Below, one piece after another: positions 5,662-5,753 of a stretch of 5,753 bases of DNA. The stretch is from assembly GCA_030043175.1 (NCBI GenBank), contig JASHYD010000973.1:1-5753 (forward strand), written 5' to 3'. The translations under genes were made by a program, and so were the position numbers. How positions within the stretch are numbered: the stretch's first letter is position 1; the number at the start of each line of letters is the position of its first letter. The notes under the pieces were generated by a model. The model saw nothing but the letters and a program-made list of their open reading frames with translations, was not told where the DNA came from and did not search any database. Origin of the DNA: Xanthobacteraceae bacterium (GTDB lineage: Bacteria; Pseudomonadota; Alphaproteobacteria; Rhizobiales; Xanthobacteraceae).

Positions 5662-5753
5662 GATACCTCCGTGAAAGTAAAGACGGCGTCCGATCGCATG
5701 TCGGCCACCGGGCAGAACAGACAATTCTGGTGGATAAGTGCTTGTTCCGGCTG

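Noticed and set aside
4839..5708. 289-codon minus-strand frame overlapping the repeat protein and the 58-residue gene
   Set aside because: It is open only because the repeat period of 177 bp is a multiple of three. It has no signal peptide or family features, and it overlaps two better supported genes with ribosome binding sites.
5690..5741. GGAAC-containing sequence upstream of the 58-residue gene as a general-stress (EcfG) promoter
   Set aside because: The matching CGTT element is missing at the required spacing of 16-17 bases.

Overview
The window is GC-rich DNA of alphaproteobacterial, probably Bradyrhizobium-like, character. This rests on three things: a small protein of a type I associate with Bradyrhizobium at the right end, a kumamolisin-type (S53) protease at the left edge, and a tandem-repeat secreted protein whose repeat wording also resembles rhizobial proteins. 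No ribosomal, tRNA, CRISPR or complete transposase gene is visible.

Layout. Bases 1-718 (minus) carry the N-terminal 239 residues of an S53 pro-kumamolisin-like peptidase that runs off the left edge. Bases 719 to about 1340 hold no gene I can support. Bases about 1345-1498 are GC-rich and structured, and end in a strong hairpin and a T-run just before a start codon. This stretch resembles the right end of an IS200/IS605-type element, and could also act as an attenuator. Bases 1501-2715 (plus) encode a 404-residue protein with the catalytic domain of cobalamin-independent methionine synthase (MetE). It is followed after 87 bp by 2803-3762, an exported NitT/TauT-type (NMT1/THI5-like) substrate-binding protein. 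These two may form an operon.

The ATG of a further short frame overlaps the stop of the binding-protein gene (ATGATG), as expected for a coupled operon gene, but the frame ends after 46 codons. The next about 290 bp look like decayed coding sequence. No permease or ATPase follows, so the binding protein has no transporter partner here. Bases 4197-4412 (plus) encode a 71-residue two-helix membrane protein with a strong ribosome binding site. Bases 4413-4750 hold only a possible 31-codon frame and weak terminator-like hairpins between converging genes.

The right part is on the minus strand. A 207-residue exported protein (4751-5374) is built of three 59-residue repeats, each with a Trp-rich helix and a Cys-x20-Cys motif resembling the PsiF repeat. 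Upstream of it lies a 58-residue protein of a short Bradyrhizobium-type family (5485-5661). The best candidates for something undescribed are the triple-repeat exported protein and the structured leader of the MetE-like gene.
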